This document shows positions 5,059-5,513 of a stretch of 5,513 nt of DNA, piece by piece. Each line of letters opens with the position of its first letter. The first letter of the stretch is position 1. Source of the stretch: Actinomycetota bacterium (GTDB lineage Bacteria; Actinomycetota; Acidimicrobiia; Spongiisociales; UBA11373). Under the pieces are notes generated by a model. It was not told where the DNA came from, did no database searches, and saw only the letters and a program-made list of their open reading frames with translations. The stretch is from the NCBI GenBank assembly GCA_030688105.1, contig JAUYIV010000140.1:1-5513 (forward strand), written 5' to 3'. The translations under genes and the position numbers were made by a program.

Positions 5059-5513
5059 ATGGACGATCTCGAGGTGGCCAGGGCTGCGGCCGTAGCCGCG
5101 GCCGAGATCATCCGGGCCAGGGGTTCGGGAGTCGCCGAGTACAAGGGGGCGGTCGATCCCGTCACCGCCGTGGACCGCGAGGCCGAGGCCGCCATCACGA
5201 AGGTGCTCGGCTCGCATCGGCCGGCCGACGGCCTTCTCGCCGAGGAGGGAACGGGAACCGAGTCGACGTCCGGACGCCGCTGGGTGGTCGACCCACTCGA
5301 CGGCACCGTCAACTTCCTCCACGGGGTGCCCCAGGTCTCGGTATCGGTCGCGCTCGAGATGGACGCCGAACCAATCGTCGGTGTGATTCGCGACGTCTAT
5401 CGGGACGAAGAGTTCACCGCGGAGCACGGAAAGGGCGCATCCCTGAACGGGGCGCCGATCACGGTCTCACGCGCTCGTGAGCTCTCGACGTCGCTCGTTT
5501 CGACCGGCTTCGC
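5059..5513 (+). CDS. Inositol monophosphatase family protein (SuhB-like; N-terminal part, 3' end outside window)
   Basis: The frame runs from ATG 5059 to the edge without a stop, giving 151 of an expected 260-270 residues. The family hallmarks are present: K29 and D33-PVTAVD-R40 (substrate/metal region), AEEG (61-64) with metal-binding E62/E63, and WVVDPLDGTVNFLHG (75-89), the WxxDPxDGTxNF signature whose two aspartates (D78, D81) hold Mg2+. GKGASLNGAPI and VSTGF follow as in SuhB-type enzymes. These cytoplasmic, Mg2+-dependent enzymes hydrolyse myo-inositol 1-phosphate or related sugar phosphates; relatives in actinobacteria include histidinol phosphatases, so the substrate is open. VDPLDGTVNFLHG favours the inositol-phosphatase side. 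It is divergent from lnt with a 223-bp spacer. The missing C-terminal part holds the third metal aspartate. Confidence 0.92.
   Translation, partial: MDDLEVARAAAVAAAEIIRARGSGVAEYKGAVDPVTAVDREAEAAITKVLGSHRPADGLLAEEGTGTESTSGRRWVVDPLDGTVNFLHGVPQVSVSVALEMDAEPIVGVIRDVYRDEEFTAEHGKGASLNGAPITVSRARELSTSLVSTGF

Noticed and set aside
4884..5427. Minus-strand frames (4884-5312 and 4939-5427) opposite the phosphatase start
   Set aside because: The plus frame here encodes the WxxDPxDGTxNF signature; the minus frames show none.

Overview
The window is GC-rich bacterial DNA carrying five protein-coding genes that I can support, two of them cut by the window edges. High GC, GTG starts, little or no Shine-Dalgarno sequence before two of the genes with TANNNT boxes close to their start codons, and the overall protein flavour (Lnt, YajQ, an SuhB-type phosphatase, a two-part hotdog-like protein) suggest a high-GC actinobacterium, perhaps an Acidimicrobiia-like lineage. 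That assignment is inference; no rRNA or other phylogenetic marker is present.

Layout. (1) 2-277 (+) is the C-terminal end of an amino-acid-type ABC transporter ATPase. It overlaps by 4 bp the next gene, 274-960 (+), a probable hotdog-fold/thioesterase-like protein. (2) 961-1176 is a convergent spacer holding a palindromic repeat element and two tandem 34-bp hairpin units. (3) 1177-1662 (-) is a YajQ-family nucleotide-binding protein. (4) 1663-1851 is a divergent control region. (5) 1852-3123 (+) is a class-III PLP aminotransferase of the GABA transaminase type. (6) 3124-3332 is a second convergent spacer with a second, diverged copy of the same palindromic element. (7) 3333-4835 (-) is apolipoprotein N-acyltransferase (Lnt) with a serine where the catalytic cysteine is expected. 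(8) 4836-5058 is a divergent spacer. (9) 5059 to the window end (+) is the N-terminal part of an inositol-monophosphatase-family enzyme.

The genes look like ordinary chromosomal housekeeping and metabolism (amino-acid uptake, GABA or other omega-amino-acid catabolism, lipoprotein maturation, sugar-phosphate dephosphorylation) and do not form a single pathway. No transposase, integrase, tRNA, CRISPR array or defence gene is visible.

The most unusual signals are in the non-coding DNA and in Lnt. The two convergent spacers carry homologous elements whose arms are built from a 7-bp unit (CGCRATW). The stems stay paired although their sequences differ by two compensated base pairs, and the W position is A in every complete unit of one copy and T in every complete unit of the other. 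In both spacers a GC-rich hairpin lies against the stop codon of the minus-strand gene. This looks like a dispersed, structure-conserved intergenic repeat family that may act as a bidirectional transcription end or a non-autonomous mobile element; its function is unproven.
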